This document shows, in pieces, positions 62,996 to 64,000 of a DNA stretch of 64,000 nucleotides (position 1 is its first letter; the number at the start of each line of letters is the position of its first letter). The stretch covers positions 378,252-442,251 of the forward strand of contig JADIYP010000005.1 in the NCBI GenBank assembly GCA_016705235.1. The letters run 5' to 3'. Made by a program: the position numbers and the translations under genes. This DNA comes from Candidatus Leptovillus affinis. GTDB taxonomy: Bacteria > Chloroflexota > Anaerolineae > Promineifilales > Promineifilaceae. A model generated the notes under the pieces. The model was given only the letters and a program-made list of their open reading frames with translations, was not told the DNA's origin and did no database searches.

Positions 62996-63140
62996 GTCTT
63001 AATCAATTTGGGGTCTTTAGGATTTCATTAGGCTTGGGCATGAAGCGTGTTGCGCGAGGTCTCTCTGGTCACGCAACACGTCTCACGCATCATTGGGCGT
63101 CTATCCCTGAATTCCTGAAGAACCGAATTTGCTGTTTGGC
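62996..63140. repeat. Intergenic repeat related to 52918-53055
   Basis: ATCAATTTGGGGTCTTTAGG, hairpin around CTCTCTGGTCACG with GCGTGTTGCGCG / CGCAACACG arms, then ATCCCTGAATTCCTGAAGAA. It matches the order of the copy 10 kb upstream. Confidence 0.6.
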
Positions 63141-63155
63141 AAAAGGAGTTGTGAC

Positions 63156-63716
63156 ATGACAGGTGAGGAACAACCCAAACCTTCTACGCGTGAGAGTTTT
63201 TGGCGGCTGCGCGATAAAAGAGCATCTGGCGGGGAATCGACTTGAGCGGCGTCGATCTCTCGGAGATGAAACTGACCGGGATGGTTCTGACAGGCGCGAA
63301 TTTTAGTCGGACTCAACTAAGCCGGGCCATCCCTGGCGGGCATTGATGTGCGCGAGGCCGATTTTTTCGGCCGCAAATTTAGATGGGGCGCTGCTTGCCG
63401 GAGCGAATATGCCCAGGTCAATCTGCTGCGCGAGCCAGCCTGAAAGCCGCCAGGCTGAATGGCGTTGATGTAGGAAGCGAACCTGACCGGGGCAGATTAG
63501 TCTGAGGCGAAATTTTTGGCTGTGGATGTGGCTGGGGCTGACTTTACGGCGCAATTTGGCGGCGCCCAGGCGCGGAGTGTGGTCTGGTCACGGGCTAAAG
63601 TGCCACCGGCTGAACGGCCGTCTGGCCTGTGGCTGCCCTGGTGGGTCTTGGCGGCGGCGTTGGGTGCGACTGTGGGTTTGGCGGTCTGGTTTTTTCGGCG
63701 GCGGGCCGTCAGGTAA
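63156..63716 (+). pseudogene. Pentapeptide-repeat protein with C-terminal membrane helix, frameshifted
   Basis: AAAGGAG precedes ATG 63156 (MTGEEQPKPSTRESFWRLRD). After a break near 63225, pentapeptide-like text follows (LSGVDLSEMKLTGMVLTGAN, then FSRTQLSRA). Later pieces (DVREADFF, ANLDGALLAGAN-type) need further frame changes. The end is a membrane helix PWWVLAAALGATVGLAVWFF with an RRRAVR tail, stop at 63714-63716. Function unknown. Confidence 0.6.
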
Positions 63717-63834
63717 TTGCGATGCAACATCTGTCTGCTGAGCGCGTATAGTCTACGGGAAGTTTGTAGATTAATATCAGGAGAAGAAACGGCCCGTTGC
63801 GCCGTTCCCTTCGAGATAAGCGAGGAACAGACAG

Positions 63835-64000
63835 ATGCGGAATCAAAAAGTCAATTACATTAGGTGTGGTGGTGGTGGTGATCGGTGTGAAAGGCGCTGC
63901 TTGCTTGGCCAACTTGCACATCGACCTGGGCATTATTGCTGGCCGCTGGCGTTTATTTTGCTAAGGCGTCTTTTTGCTAATTAGACCACGGACCATTGAA
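63835..64000 (+). CDS. Possible start of a small membrane protein, broken or truncated
   Basis: ATG 63835 follows a GAGGAAC site. MRNQK followed, one base shifted, by SITLGVVVVVIGV reads like an N-terminal membrane helix. The frame then drifts (ANLHIDLGIIAGRW). The assignment is weak because of the high frameshift density here and the window edge. Confidence 0.3.

Overview
The window looks like a chromosomal segment of a moderately GC-rich Chloroflexota bacterium, probably Anaerolineae-like. That placement is inference: it rests on LysW-dependent lysine synthesis, NatA/NatB-type ABC exporters, SARP/BTAD-type regulators, planctomycete-style heme modules, and very heavy use of intergenic palindromes. 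No rRNA or tRNA gene was recognised. The palindrome ACGGCCGT occurs throughout genes and spacers (15 copies in the first 6.7 kb).

Layout. 1-6.5 kb: end of an unknown gene, an isochorismatase-family fusion, a small membrane protein, a VUT-family transporter and a three-gene ABC exporter. 6.7-18.4 kb: an acyl-CoA dehydrogenase, then genes embedded in arrays of REP-like elements (core ACCC-N-AAGGG, three central-base variants). These include a REP-associated tyrosine transposase (RAYT), a frameshifted type IIG restriction-modification enzyme, rlmN and a cystathionine gamma-synthase-like enzyme. 18.4-31.8 kb: a dihydrouridine synthase, a secreted GH13 glycosidase with Ig-like domains (two frameshifts), a VOC protein, an AspT-like transporter, a trypsin-like lipoprotein, a large SARP/AAA/TPR regulator, a zinicin-like protease and a DUF3307 protein.

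31.9-41.8 kb is an almost complete alpha-aminoadipate lysine pathway: lysW, lysX, lysY, lysZ, lysJ, lysK, homocitrate synthase and both homoaconitase subunits. It is preceded by what appears to be a tandem pair of lysine attenuators: two short leader peptides rich in lysine codons, each followed by a strong intrinsic terminator. 42.0-48.4 kb holds a malic enzyme made of two fused malic-enzyme halves with complementary losses of catalytic motifs, a DUF4405 membrane cytochrome pair, a two-subunit class I fumarase and a Gfo/Idh/MocA oxidoreductase.

48.7-55.5 kb encodes a likely envelope electron-transfer and copper locus: four near-identical CTECH heme modules, a diheme cytochrome c, a PQQ-type beta-propeller lipoprotein and a CopC-CopD fusion. 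55.7-63 kb holds a response regulator, a PAS/GAF histidine kinase, a GH3 beta-glucosidase with PA14 domain and a pentapeptide-repeat protein. From about 50.4 kb on, nearly every long gene is broken by single-base frameshifts although the protein families stay clearly readable; this is more consistent with poor consensus sequence than with gene decay. The same kind of break occurs singly in four genes upstream.

The items most worth following are the tandem lysine attenuator, the fused malic enzyme, the ACGGCCGT iterated palindrome and the RAYT/REP system that has inserted its own repeat into coding sequences.
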